NCBI GenBank assembly: GCA_023667015.1
Contig: JAMPAX010000009.1
Span: 1-58,972 of the forward strand
DNA length: 58,972 bases
Direction: 5' to 3'
From: Muribaculaceae bacterium
GTDB taxonomy: Bacteria; Bacteroidota; Bacteroidia; Bacteroidales; Muribaculaceae
The position numbers and the translations under genes are program-made. Every line of letters begins with the position of its first letter. Within the stretch, counting starts at the first letter, position 1. The notes under the pieces were generated by a model. The model was not told where the DNA came from and did not search any database. It saw only the letters and a list, made by a program, of their open reading frames with translations. Below are positions 42,859 through 51,664 of this stretch, in pieces.

Positions 42859-43844
42859 TATTTTATAAGGATTTTTGCAGTCTTGTTGCCGTTTTTGCGA
42901 ATATATATTCCCGGTGTCAGCTCGGGATTGTCACCATGCCCGGCAAGTATTCCGGAGAGGGAGTACCAATAGGTTGTTCCTGAATATTCGTCGTTTGTAA
43001 TTTCGTCAATACCTGTTGTGTGGTTGGCCGGAACATAGTAGAGTAAGCCTGCATCTTCGCAGGGGATTGTTCCGTCTCCCATACCACCCATTCCCGCTTC
43101 TTCGAAGATGGTATAGGTCCAGCCGTCGATGTATCCATCGCGAATCTGTCGGCCGGTGAAGCCGGTGCCGCTGTACATCCAGTCTTCGCCGGAACTTCCG
43201 GTCCAATAGCTCCAATATCCTTCATACCATCCGGCAAGCCACATATTCTCTGCGGGCATTGTGGTTTTTGCTTTCCAGCAGTCGTAATCGTATGCGGGAT
43301 AGCCGTAGGCCTTGGCGTCTATGGGATGCTGAATGTAGTGGCTCTCTAATGCATCATCTATTGCCTGCTGTGCCATAACGGGGGTATTGTCGCCGGGTGC
43401 CACCTTCTGCCCAAACGTGGTGTTGACACTGTAGTAGTCGAAGTTTATCCATTCGTAGGTCTTGGCCATCTCGAAGTCGAAGTGTAGGTTTTCCAGTATT
43501 GAGCCGGCGTTGCCTATACCTATGCCGCAGACCGTAGAGCCGTACTGCCCGGTATATTGTGTCAGCAATACGAGGTTGTCATTGTTAGCGCAGATGGCTT
43601 TGAACATATCTTCTCCCGTGGGGTAGACGTTCTTTCCGTTTTCATCTTTGGTGACGTCAAATCGGTAGCCCCACACCCATGTTTGGTCCTTGTTGGGATC
43701 GGTGCCTTTGGTGATTGCCAGGGCTGCGCGGTTGCTTCCCTCGCCACTCCAGTTAGTGATTTTGTCAAGGTCGATGGGAACTTGTGCGTAAGCTCCGAGC
43801 GTTGTCGACAGTAGGATAATTCCGTTAAGTAAGAGTTTTTTCAT
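42858..43844 (-). CDS. DUF4465-like exported protein with sorting tail
   Basis: The 328-residue product has a signal peptide (1-20) and a beta-sandwich-like domain with GYRFDVTKDENGKNVYPTGE, YEWINFDYYSVNTTFG and VAPANHTT-type features resembling DUF4465, which occurs in Bacteroidota corrinoid loci. It has a short sorting tail (TTYWYSLSGILAGHGDNPEL to TPGIYIRKNGNKTAKIL). It starts 7 bp after the PKD-like lipoprotein gene. Confidence 0.65.
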   Translation of the reverse strand: MKKLLLNGIILLSTTLGAYAQVPIDLDKITNWSGEGSNRAALAITKGTDPNKDQTWVWGYRFDVTKDENGKNVYPTGEDMFKAICANNDNLVLLTQYTGQYGSTVCGIGIGNAGSILENLHFDFEMAKTYEWINFDYYSVNTTFGQKVAPGDNTPVMAQQAIDDALESHYIQHPIDAKAYGYPAYDYDCWKAKTTMPAENMWLAGWYEGYWSYWTGSSGEDWMYSGTGFTGRQIRDGYIDGWTYTIFEEAGMGGMGDGTIPCEDAGLLYYVPANHTTGIDEITNDEYSGTTYWYSLSGILAGHGDNPELTPGIYIRKNGNKTAKILIK

Positions 43845-43851
43845 TCAAAAA

Positions 43852-45087
43852 TTATATTGATGGTTTTAATTCCGGTTTTTCAGGCAATGCAATATGCAGG
43901 TCTTGTGCCCGGCTGAGCTCTGTGGAGGTCTCTCCGATCCATCCGCAGGTCTGGTTGACACCGGTGTATACACGGATGAAGTCTATTCCCGGGAGGTGCA
44001 CTCTCTTGCCATTGCTGTCTACAGCGTTGCCAATATCAAAGGAGTTGAGGTCGGCACGTTCGTTGGGATGGTTGTCTACGTACCCCCAAGGGTAGCTGTA
44101 AAGTACGTAGTAGGTTCCCATACCGCTAAGATCTTTACCATTGGGCGGTAAGCAACTCCCGCTGTAGCAGAGTGTTTCTTCCGTTGTCCATTTGGGCCAA
44201 TAGTCTTGTGAGTGGAAGAGGTTTTTGGGTATATACCCTTCGGTCCCCATGGAGTCTTCCCAGCGGATATAATAGATATCCGACAGACTGTTGTCGTCGT
44301 CTGCAATCACTTCATGCTCGGGTTCCGGACGGTGATATGTCAGTTGATATCCATGACGGGTTTCCGGATTTGAATATTCGCTGCCGGCGAGTTCATACCA
44401 GTCATCATCGGCTATGCCATTGCAATTGGCATCGTAGCTTACCATCACAATTCCGGGTTCTGCCGACCCTCCCTTTTCGTCGGGGTTGGTGAGCTCGTAG
44501 AAACAGTTTCCCCAGATGCGGAAGTCGTTTTCTCCTTCTACGTTGATGACGGTATGGTCAAAGGCGAAGGTGACGTAGCCTCCATACCCGCCAAGCGTTA
44601 TCATGATGTCGTTGGTGCCGGAGATGCTTTCTTCTGCTTTCTGCAGGATGTCGGCATAAGTGTCTCCCTCTTCATACTTTGGCATTTCGTTGACAAACTG
44701 TCCGGGTGCAGGACAGTATTCCAATACTTTGGAGATATAGGGACTGTATTCTATCTCTTCATGAACTACGTGGACTGTGAAGTCGTAGGCGTAGGGAGTC
44801 TTGTCGTCTATAATCTCAAAACTTAGATGGTATTCTCCCTCTTTGTCTGTAAGGAAGATGTAGTCGCGTGTATGTGCCACAACTTTTCCGTCTACTTTCC
44901 AGAGATATTCCTTCCCTGTCAATGCCGGGTCGAGAAGTAGCTTCTGCATGCGAGCTATATAATAGGTGTCGTCAATACCTAATCCTACCATCGGTATGTA
45001 ATCGCTACATCCCATCAGCACGCTCATTGCTGTGGCGATGCCAATGGCTGTCAGTCCGTATATTTTCACTATCTTTTTTATTTCCAT
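43852..45087 (-). CDS. PKD-like surface lipoprotein of the B12 locus
   Basis: The 411-residue lipoprotein has a lipobox VLMGC (C27). A PKD-like segment (ALTGKEYLWKVDGKVVAHT to DKEGEYHLSFEIID) lies at about 50-100. A larger C-terminal domain (about 130-400) contains GGYGGYVTFAFDHTVIN, ISYDANCNGIADDDWYELAG (EF-hand-like DANCNGIADDDW) and FIRVYTGVNQTCGWIGE. The open frame extends upstream into the preceding gene, but ATG 45087 gives the signal peptide and overlaps that gene by 10 bp. Probable partner of the TonB receptor; no catalytic role is seen. Confidence 0.7.
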   Translation of the reverse strand: MEIKKIVKIYGLTAIGIATAMSVLMGCSDYIPMVGLGIDDTYYIARMQKLLLDPALTGKEYLWKVDGKVVAHTRDYIFLTDKEGEYHLSFEIIDDKTPYAYDFTVHVVHEEIEYSPYISKVLEYCPAPGQFVNEMPKYEEGDTYADILQKAEESISGTNDIMITLGGYGGYVTFAFDHTVINVEGENDFRIWGNCFYELTNPDEKGGSAEPGIVMVSYDANCNGIADDDWYELAGSEYSNPETRHGYQLTYHRPEPEHEVIADDDNSLSDIYYIRWEDSMGTEGYIPKNLFHSQDYWPKWTTEETLCYSGSCLPPNGKDLSGMGTYYVLYSYPWGYVDNHPNERADLNSFDIGNAVDSNGKRVHLPGIDFIRVYTGVNQTCGWIGETSTELSRAQDLHIALPEKPELKPSI

Positions 45088-46244
45088 AGGAATGCTATAT
45101 GTGCCGGGATGTCGCCTGTACGTACGCTCCATTTTTTCTTCCCTTCGGGGGTGAAGCAGTAGAGGGTGCCGCTGCTGACATAATTTTTGGCATCGGTGAC
45201 GAATATCTCTCCGGTCTCGGGGTGTACTGCGATCCCGTAGGGGATAGTTATCTCTTTCTCTGTACCGTCGGTGATGAAGTTGCGGGAGATTATCTCTTTC
45301 GTCCTCACATCTATTATGCCGTAGGAGATGGCGTTCTGCTGAGTGTAGGAGTTCCATTCTGTGGCATAATAATATAGGTGGTCGCCATGAATAGCCATGT
45401 TGGAGCAGGCTATGGGCAGGGTGTCAGTCACTACCATGCTGTTGTACCCTGGTTTTTTGCTGAGTACGTATAGTCGCGAGGGTCGGCTATGATAGTCTCC
45501 GCGAGATGTCACCCATAGCTTGTTGTAGGCGTCTTTCTTTACTCGGTGGAGATTGATGCCTACCGGAATCTGCTGCACTTGCTTAAAGTCTACCATCTGG
45601 ATGACGCTGACGGTGTTGTCGTAGTTGGGCGTACGGTAGCCTCCGGAGTTGGCTACATACATGTAGTCGTCGATGATTTCCATCTCTTCAGGCTGATACC
45701 CTACCGTTACTTTGCGAGTTACGGCTAATCGGGTGGTATCTATCTCATAGATTGCTCCTTTGGGTGCCTGGGGGTCTATCAATACCGGACCTACATAGGA
45801 GCTGACGTAGGCTTTGCCTCGATGAAAGCGTACGTAGCGGCAATTGGGTATATCTATCTGTCCTAAACGTATACCGCTCCGGGCATCGAGGACTTCTACT
45901 TTATGTGAGCAGTTGACTACTACATACATCTTGGAGCCGTAGATACCGATATCGTTGCCCACATCACCTAATTCTTTTATTACGTTGGGATTACGCTCGG
46001 CGTAGAAGTTGCGGGCGTAGAGTCCGGTCATATAGTCGAAGTAGTCAAGAGTGCATTTGTTGGATCCCATGTTTCCTTCGTTGACAAGGTAGAAGCCGCG
46101 GATGCGGCTCGTCGTTGCCGGTGGCTCAGGAAGAATGTCATACTCTGTTGGCACCACGAGCTCGTCTTCACGACAGCTCGTGGCCACCATCAGGAGTAGC
46201 AAAAAAATATAGAAAAATTGTTTGATTTGCATAAGTTGTTTCAT
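45078..46244 (-). CDS. BtuG-like YncE-type beta-propeller lipoprotein
   Basis: The 388-residue lipoprotein has a lipobox VATSC (C24). It reads as a seven-bladed propeller with repeats like YVANSGGYRTPNYDNTVSVI, LWVTSRGDYHSRPSRLYVLS and FVTDAKNYVSSGTLYCFTP. Bacteroidota BtuG proteins have this fold and bind vitamin B12 tightly on top of BtuB. Its position directly after btuB, under a cobalamin riboswitch, supports that job. The ATG at 46244 overlaps the btuB stop (ATGA); an upstream extension of the frame runs inside btuB and is rejected. Confidence 0.78.
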   Translation of the reverse strand: MKQLMQIKQFFYIFLLLLMVATSCREDELVVPTEYDILPEPPATTSRIRGFYLVNEGNMGSNKCTLDYFDYMTGLYARNFYAERNPNVIKELGDVGNDIGIYGSKMYVVVNCSHKVEVLDARSGIRLGQIDIPNCRYVRFHRGKAYVSSYVGPVLIDPQAPKGAIYEIDTTRLAVTRKVTVGYQPEEMEIIDDYMYVANSGGYRTPNYDNTVSVIQMVDFKQVQQIPVGINLHRVKKDAYNKLWVTSRGDYHSRPSRLYVLSKKPGYNSMVVTDTLPIACSNMAIHGDHLYYYATEWNSYTQQNAISYGIIDVRTKEIISRNFITDGTEKEITIPYGIAVHPETGEIFVTDAKNYVSSGTLYCFTPEGKKKWSVRTGDIPAHIAFLWK

Positions 46245-48244
46245 ATCTCCACATTCAGCGATACTCGGAAGTTGCGCTTCGGCATCGGGTAGTTGATGAT
46301 TACGTCGTAGTCCTGACTGAGTAGGTTGTTGACCTCTACAAGGACACGTAGTTTTGCTTTGCCGAGTTGAAAGTCTTTGCTCGCTGAGATGTCGGAAGTA
46401 TACCAGGGTTGAGTGTAGTTGTAGCGGATGTTTTCTTGCTGATTGTAGCGCTCTCCAACGTAGATGAAGCTGTAGTTTAGATTCCAGCCTCTCCAACCGG
46501 CGTTGAGGATTGCCGACCCGGAATGACGGGGTATGTAAGGTATCTGGTCGCGATAGTAGTTGTCGGCGGGATTGGTGATGTCTATGGCGCGCTGAAAGGT
46601 GTATTGTCCGCGCAGTGTCAGATATAATTCGTCTACAGGATTGACGGTCATTTGTGCTGATACGTCAATACCTTTGATGTCTACAAGGCCGAGGTTGAGC
46701 ATCGTCCAGCGGAATTGCTGTCCCTTGGGATAGGCTACAATCTTGTCCTTCACCCTGTTGTAATATCCGTCAACGCTTACCATGGTGTGGGATATAGTCC
46801 CGCGGTGGTAGTGATCCCAGAGCAGGCCGACGTTGTATTGGCTGACGCGTTCCGGCTCGAGTTTTGAGTTGCCCATGTCGGCGTAGTAGAGGTCGTTGAA
46901 GGTGGGCATCCTGAAGGAGCGTTTATAGAAGGCGCGGATGGTGAAGTCGCGCGTACTGCTGAGGGGGGCGAAGCTGGCGTAGACAGCGGGTGTGAATTCG
47001 TGTTTGTCGGCGGGTGCTTCTTTCCCTTCGAGGCGGTCGTGGATGAAGGTGCCCAGTCCGCTGGCTTGCGCCTTGAAACGCCCTAAATCCACTGATGCCG
47101 CTGCGGCTATCAAGTTGGTATATCTGTCGGGCTTGGCGAAGTCATACATGTCGGCTTTCAGTGTGTTCCACATGAAGTCGTAGCTCACTGATACTCTCAG
47201 CCATTTCGCTATTCGATATTCGTTGGCTGAGGAGAGATAGATTTCCCGCTGGCGATATAGATTATCTATCTTCACTTGCTTGTCGTCGTTGTTGACGTAG
47301 TGGGTGCGATAGAAGGCGTATTTTAATGTCGTTAATGTGGTGAAGTCTCCGAAGGTCTGTTGATAGCGCCCCTGGGCAAAGGAGTTGGTGTCCCAGATTC
47401 GCTCGCCGCGACGCCATACGTTGTTGACGATGGCTCCCGGCACTCCTCTCTCGGAGTTGTAGTTGTAAAACTTCAGATGCCAGGTGCCGGAGTTGAGCGC
47501 TCCGTTGATGTTGAGTTCCAGGCGGGTGGCGTTGATGTCGCCGTTCTGACGCACTGCTGTCGTATCGTAGGCCACTTCTCCGGCGGGGTTCACTCGGCGA
47601 TATCTGAATTTGTATTTGCCGGACGAGTTGAGCCATTCGGCACTTAGCGAGGCGTTGACTCTCTCTGTCAGCTTGAGCTCGATTACGGCTGAGGGGTTGA
47701 TGAGGTCGAACGACCCGAATCTCAAGCCGGCCCGAAGGTGGTAGCTTTCACCTTCGCTAAAGTGGGGAGTTCGCGTCTGCATATAGATAGTGCCGGCAGA
47801 TCCGAAGTCGCGCGCGGGTTGCAGGATTTGGCTCTTCTGGCCGTTGTGCAGGGAGATGGCTTCGATGTTGTCGAGGGAAAATTGGCCGAGGTCTATCTGA
47901 CCGTTTTGAGCATTGCCGAGCTGCACTCCGTCGTAGACTACTCCGGTATGGTTCGTGCCCATGGATCGGACGTTGACTGTCTTGATACCTCCCACGCCGC
48001 CATAGTCTTTCACCTGCACTCCGGCAAAGTAGCGCAAAGCGTCAGCCACGCTGTTGGAGTTGAGCCGCTGCAACTCTTCCCCGCTGAGTGTCTGCACGGG
48101 AATGACTTCCGCCTTGTTGCGCTCAGCGGTGACCACCACCTCCTTAAGTGCTCTGGCGGATGTGTCGGCCTTTTCTTCGGCTCGTATATATTGTGGTAGC
48201 AGACTTATTACTCCGATAAGTACTGCTATTTTTGTTCTTACCAT
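46241..48244 (-). CDS. btuB: BtuB-type TonB-dependent cobalamin receptor
   Basis: The 667-residue outer-membrane receptor has a signal peptide (1-22), a plug domain (about 35-150: LKEVVVTAERNK, then VADALRYFAGVQVKDYGGVG and VRSMGTNHTGVVYDG) and a barrel ending with FRVSLNVEI. No N-terminal carboxypeptidase-like domain, unlike SusC. It is the first gene after the cobalamin riboswitch, giving strong support for B12/corrinoid transport. It is followed with a 4-bp overlap by the BtuG-like gene. The TonB box is not precisely located. Confidence 0.88.
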   Translation of the reverse strand: MVRTKIAVLIGVISLLPQYIRAEEKADTSARALKEVVVTAERNKAEVIPVQTLSGEELQRLNSNSVADALRYFAGVQVKDYGGVGGIKTVNVRSMGTNHTGVVYDGVQLGNAQNGQIDLGQFSLDNIEAISLHNGQKSQILQPARDFGSAGTIYMQTRTPHFSEGESYHLRAGLRFGSFDLINPSAVIELKLTERVNASLSAEWLNSSGKYKFRYRRVNPAGEVAYDTTAVRQNGDINATRLELNINGALNSGTWHLKFYNYNSERGVPGAIVNNVWRRGERIWDTNSFAQGRYQQTFGDFTTLTTLKYAFYRTHYVNNDDKQVKIDNLYRQREIYLSSANEYRIAKWLRVSVSYDFMWNTLKADMYDFAKPDRYTNLIAAAASVDLGRFKAQASGLGTFIHDRLEGKEAPADKHEFTPAVYASFAPLSSTRDFTIRAFYKRSFRMPTFNDLYYADMGNSKLEPERVSQYNVGLLWDHYHRGTISHTMVSVDGYYNRVKDKIVAYPKGQQFRWTMLNLGLVDIKGIDVSAQMTVNPVDELYLTLRGQYTFQRAIDITNPADNYYRDQIPYIPRHSGSAILNAGWRGWNLNYSFIYVGERYNQQENIRYNYTQPWYTSDISASKDFQLGKAKLRVLVEVNNLLSQDYDVIINYPMPKRNFRVSLNVEI

Positions 48245-48312
48245 TGTCGGTGTCTTGACAGCAGAAGGATGCCAAGCTGTGATGAGGCCTTAGCATCTTG
48301 CCCATTAAATTT

Positions 48313-48350
48313 AAAATTCCTGAATGTGCCACTTGCCGGCGCATACAGGA
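48313..48350 (-). promoter_or_regulatory. hairpin in the btuB leader
   Basis: AATTCCTG (48313) pairs with CAGGAATT (48343), with internal pairing possible. On the minus strand it is followed by TTTAAATTTAAT. It is placed between the riboswitch and the btuB start and may be an expression platform or terminator, but this is uncertain. Confidence 0.45.
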
Positions 48351-48469
48351 ATTGTCTGTCGTCTTGACGTCCCGAAGTTGGTAATTCGGTATATTAGAGT
48401 TGTTTGTTAGCTTCTCTTTTTATAATCCGGGAATCCAATCTTCTGCCCATAATCCCGCAGGCTTCTTCA

Positions 48470-48660
48470 AGTGGCGGTAATGGCAGGTATTCTGACTTGT
48501 CACGCAGATTCGCGCCTTCTCAGCTTTTGTAGCCAATGGCATCAGCGAATCTCTCTAATGTGATTTACAGCAGCGGGTACTGTCCCGGATTCTCACCGGA
48601 TTCCCTCTTCTCGGACTCTCTTCCAATGTCTATGCTCAATATGACCTTGGAACAACTCTC
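48470..48660 (-). ncRNA. cobalamin riboswitch
   Basis: On the minus strand the leader contains the cobalamin riboswitch core GGAATCCGGTGAGAATCCGG followed by GACAGTACCCGCTGCTGTAA, and further on AAGTCAGAATACCTGCC. These are the conserved P3-P6 and B12-box elements in correct order and spacing. It lies about 50 nt from the promoter at 48712-48743 and 226 bp before btuB. Cobalamin binding would be expected to lower expression of the operon. Confidence 0.93.
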
Positions 48661-48711
48661 CGTTCGTGCCCTCAGCACAGCTCTCTATGCCTCCGACAAC
48701 TATTACCGCCA

Positions 48712-48743
48712 CAAAATTACACCTTTTGAAATTATCTACCAAA
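48712..48743 (-). promoter_or_regulatory. promoter of the B12 locus
   Basis: On the minus strand TTTG, 20 bp and TAATTTTG match the consensus exactly. The start site would be near 48705, about 460 nt upstream of the btuB ATG. Confidence 0.8.
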
Positions 48744-48786
48744 TCTTTTCTCTACTTTCTATCGTTTCCTTCATGACCATGAACTC

Positions 48787-49911
48787 TTATGATCGTGAAC
48801 ATGGCCCATTAATATATCTGCCTTCCCGACCCTGCTGAAGGTCTTCTATAAGCCCCAATAGGCGCTGCGCTGCTGTCTCCGGCGACCATTGCTGTATCTT
48901 TCGATAGGCACTCTCTCCCATTTGTGCCCTTAGCTCCGGATTCTTCGATAGTCGTTCTATGCAGTCTGCTAATGCTTCCGCAGAGTCGCTGGGGTAGGTA
49001 AACCCCTCTACTCCTTCTTCTATCAGGAAGGGTACTGACCCTATCTCTCTGCTGGCGATTATCGCACATCCCTCCGACATTCCTTCGTTGATGACTGCCC
49101 CCCAACCTTCTCGTCGGTTTGAGGTCATCATCAGTACGTCATGCTTCCTTATCTCTTTGCGCAGACTTGCATTGTCAATGTTGTCATGTAGCGTTACGTG
49201 CTCTTCAAGATGATACTCTTTTATCTTCTCTTCAATCTGAGGTCGAATCCCTCCGGTGCCATACATATTAATGTGTACCCGACAAACTCTATCGCGTAAT
49301 ATACGCATGGCCTCAATGACAATATCCGGTCTCTTAAGCTTTAACATCTCGCGGGTCACCCATATCAGCTTCAATGTGCCATCTTCCCGCGAGGCTATCT
49401 CTTGCTTAATATCTCTGTCAGCGACGGAAGTGAAGTATCCCCATTTGTAACATCTTCCTCGGTAGGCACCAAGTTTGCGAAAATCGCTTGCGGCGTATCC
49501 GTTTGAATCCAGATGATATAAGTGGTTCGTCTGATATTTAAAGTGATAGTAGTATAGGAATTTCAATAGCCGTGGCGATAGCAGGTTCAGCCAGGCGCGT
49601 TTCAGCCAGCGTTCGCCAACTTCGAAGGTGAGCTTCCCTTTCTTAAGCCGCTCGTTTATCAACTCTTCAATACCGGACCCTCCTACTACTACCGTCTCTG
49701 CCTCAAGTATCAGCTTGCGAGCCTCTTCAGGTTCCTTCCAGTATTGCACCACCATCGGATCCTCCGAATAGTCCGGATATCCGGCTCTGCGAAATTCCTC
49801 CGGCAAGGGTGTCCGCTCAATAAATCGGTATTCTCCATCCGTAAGGCGATATAGTTCGTCAGCCACCGGCTTCTGATGATGATTAAAAAAATTAGATACA
49901 AATACTATCAC
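48787..49911 (-). CDS. GT4-family glycosyltransferase
   Basis: The 374-residue cytosolic enzyme has a GT-B fold: an N-terminal VVGGSGIEELINERL region and a C-terminal nucleotide-sugar domain with LKLIWVTREMLKLKRPDIVIEA, NMYGTGGIRPQIEEKI and the EGWGAVINEGMSEGCAIIAS signature (E-x7-E). It resembles poly- or lipopolysaccharide glycosyltransferases. It stands alone with its own promoter at 49935-49966, and ends about 44 bp before the B12 promoter. Confidence 0.85.
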   Translation of the reverse strand: MIVFVSNFFNHHQKPVADELYRLTDGEYRFIERTPLPEEFRRAGYPDYSEDPMVVQYWKEPEEARKLILEAETVVVGGSGIEELINERLKKGKLTFEVGERWLKRAWLNLLSPRLLKFLYYYHFKYQTNHLYHLDSNGYAASDFRKLGAYRGRCYKWGYFTSVADRDIKQEIASREDGTLKLIWVTREMLKLKRPDIVIEAMRILRDRVCRVHINMYGTGGIRPQIEEKIKEYHLEEHVTLHDNIDNASLRKEIRKHDVLMMTSNRREGWGAVINEGMSEGCAIIASREIGSVPFLIEEGVEGFTYPSDSAEALADCIERLSKNPELRAQMGESAYRKIQQWSPETAAQRLLGLIEDLQQGREGRYINGPCSRS

Positions 49912-49934
49912 TGTCTATTAGGTATTATACACAG

Positions 49935-49966
49935 CAAAAGTATATCAAAAACAGAAACTACACAAG
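49935..49966 (-). promoter_or_regulatory. promoter of the GT4 gene
   Basis: On the minus strand CTTG, 20 bp and TACTTTTG fit the consensus, 24 bp upstream of ATG 49911. Confidence 0.6.
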
Positions 49967-49967
49967 T

Positions 49968-50057
49968 GTTGGAAGGGCGATTTTCAATCCCCCCTCCCCC
50001 CCACAGCGGAACAGGCGGGACGCCTATGTGTGGGCGATTGAAAATCGCCCTTCCAAC
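49968..50057. repeat. large inverted repeat of GGGCGATT hairpins
   Basis: A 22-bp perfect inverted repeat has arms at 49968-49989 (starting GTTGGAAGGGCGATTTTCAA) and 50036-50057. Each arm contains the GGGCGATT word of the hairpins at 15211. The 46-bp loop contains AGGCG-GGA-CGCCT, related to the CACAGGCG repeat at 32276. It occupies the gap between the GT4 promoter and the next gene. Confidence 0.8.
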
Positions 50058-50176
50058 ATACGCCTTATTATATGTCTTCCCGGAACTCTTTATTTGTGAA
50101 AATTGAGAATTATGAGTAACTTTACCGCTAAAATATTTTACCTTGTTTTTATTCTATCTCTCCATTATTTCCTAAC

Positions 50177-51487
50177 ATGAAACAAACTACTGAAAATCAA
50201 GAAACAATGATTTCTGATTCACCTGCCGATCCTACCCCGGGAGGCCAATCCGGATTCCCTTCTGAGGCCTCTGCTGAAATCTCTGCTGAAATCTCGAAGG
50301 AGGTTACTACTGAGAGTATGGCTGAATCTCCGGAGCAGAATGTCGCTGAGAAGAAGAGTTGGACCCGTTTTATTCCGGCCGGTGTGCCCTGTCTGATTTG
50401 CGTGGGAGCCCTGTTCTATTATCTCGGCTCTATTATGGGCGTTAGCCAGATGCTTAATACTATTATGCATACTGCCCATGACCTCTTGCTCAACACGGTC
50501 TTCTATCTGATGGGTATCTGCGTTATCACCGGTGCTATCGGTCGACTGTTCGTTGAGTTTGGCGTCGTCAAGCTCCTCGAGACTATTCTACGTCCCCTCA
50601 TGAAGCCTCTTTTCAACCTCCCCGGTGTGGCTTCTCTGGGTGCTACAATGACTTTCCTCAGCGATAACCCCGCTATTATTTCTCTCTCTCAAGATAAGCG
50701 TTTTAGCCAGTATTTCAAGAAGTATCAGTATATCTCGCTGACAAATTTCGGTACTGCTTTCGGTATGGGGCTGCTCGTCATGGTCTTCATGATTGGCCAG
50801 GGTTTTTTCCTTGCCCCCGTCGTGGGTCTCTTTGGAGCTTTCTGCGGATGTGTCGTCTCTACTCGCCTTATGCAGAGATTTGTCATCAAGGCTTATCCTA
50901 AGTTTGAACACGAAATGGTGATAGAGGCCGAACAACTCGAGGCTGAAGAAAAAACCGAAACCGGCAAGTCTACTTTTATCAGAACTCTCAATGCTCTTCT
51001 CGATGGCGGTCGTACCGGTGTGGATGTAGGCTTGGCCATTATCCCCGGCGTGCTTATAATCTCTACTCTTGTAATGGTATTGACTTTCAGTACTTCTGCT
51101 TCGGGTGAGTATACCGGTGCTGCATACGAGGGTGTAGAGCTGCTTCCGTGGCTTGCTCAGAAGGCAAGTGTAGTCTTCGAATGGCTCTTCGGATTCCATG
51201 ATCCCCATCTGATAGCTTTCCCCATCACTGCTCTCGGGGCCGTTGGTGCCGCCCTCGGGTTGGTACCCAATTTTATCTCTCAAGGTTGGATCGATGGCAA
51301 TGCTATCGCTGTCTTCACCGCTATCGGCATGTGTTGGAGCGGCTATCTGAGCACCCACACTGCTATGCTCGACTCCCTCGGCTATCGTGAGCTTACCCCC
51401 AAGGCAATCCTCGCTCACACTATTGGCGGCTTGGTAGCTGCTATAATAGCCCATCTTGTCTTCTTGGGCATAACAGCGATAATGTGA
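50177..51487 (+). CDS. nucleoside-recognition-type (YjiH-like) membrane protein
   Basis: The 436-residue protein has a polar N-terminus (1-60, including the short repeat AEISAEISKEV) followed by about 9 hydrophobic segments. GAIGRLFVEFGVVKLLE and TMTFLSDNPAIISLSQDKRF resemble nucleoside-recognition (Gate) domain proteins of the YjiH type, with a second Gate-like half about residue 280-430 (GVDVGLAIIPGVLIISTLV). Probably an inner-membrane permease or export factor; the substrate is unknown. No clear -7 box upstream. Confidence 0.75.
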   Translation: MKQTTENQETMISDSPADPTPGGQSGFPSEASAEISAEISKEVTTESMAESPEQNVAEKKSWTRFIPAGVPCLICVGALFYYLGSIMGVSQMLNTIMHTAHDLLLNTVFYLMGICVITGAIGRLFVEFGVVKLLETILRPLMKPLFNLPGVASLGATMTFLSDNPAIISLSQDKRFSQYFKKYQYISLTNFGTAFGMGLLVMVFMIGQGFFLAPVVGLFGAFCGCVVSTRLMQRFVIKAYPKFEHEMVIEAEQLEAEEKTETGKSTFIRTLNALLDGGRTGVDVGLAIIPGVLIISTLVMVLTFSTSASGEYTGAAYEGVELLPWLAQKASVVFEWLFGFHDPHLIAFPITALGAVGAALGLVPNFISQGWIDGNAIAVFTAIGMCWSGYLSTHTAMLDSLGYRELTPKAILAHTIGGLVAAIIAHLVFLGITAIM

Positions 51488-51488
51488 A

Positions 51489-51538
51489 AATCGGATCTAA
51501 AAAAAGGAGCCAAGAGGCTCCTTTTTTTAGATCCGATT
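51489..51538. terminator. long bidirectional terminator
   Basis: A 23-bp perfect stem has arms 51489-51511 (AATCGGATCT, A7, GGAGCC) and 51516-51538 around the loop AAGA, with A7 and T7 tracts. It starts 2 bp after the upstream stop codon. Confidence 0.93.
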
Positions 51539-51593
51539 GGTTTATGAGTTTATAAGTTTAGGCTTGGTCATAATGTCATCATGACTTCCATCC

Positions 51594-51621
51594 ATCAACT
51601 ATCAACTATCAACTATCAACT
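51594..51621. repeat. 7-bp tandem repeat ATCAACT x4
   Basis: Four identical ATCAACT units lie between two terminators. A three-unit version is at 39359-39379, also beside hairpins. Confidence 0.75.
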
Positions 51622-51623
51622 AT

Positions 51624-51664
51624 AAAAATCAAGGATAATGGAAGAGCCATTATCCTTGATTTTT
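51624..51664 (-). terminator. terminator of the cysteine desulfidase gene
   Basis: AAAAATCAAGGATAATGG, loop AAGAG and CCATTATCCTTGATTTTT form an 18-bp stem with A/T ends on both strands. The minus-strand stop codon at 51663 lies inside it. Confidence 0.9.

Noticed and set aside
45088..45357. N-terminal extension of the PKD-like lipoprotein
   Set aside because: It runs inside the BtuG-like gene; ATG 45087 yields the lipobox leader.
46245..46496. N-terminal extension of the BtuG-like protein
   Set aside because: It lies inside btuB in another frame. Starting at ATG 46244 gives a lipobox signal and the usual ATGA overlap.
50588..51454. 288-residue open frame opposite the membrane protein gene
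   Set aside because: Antisense shadow of a conserved gene without recognisable features.
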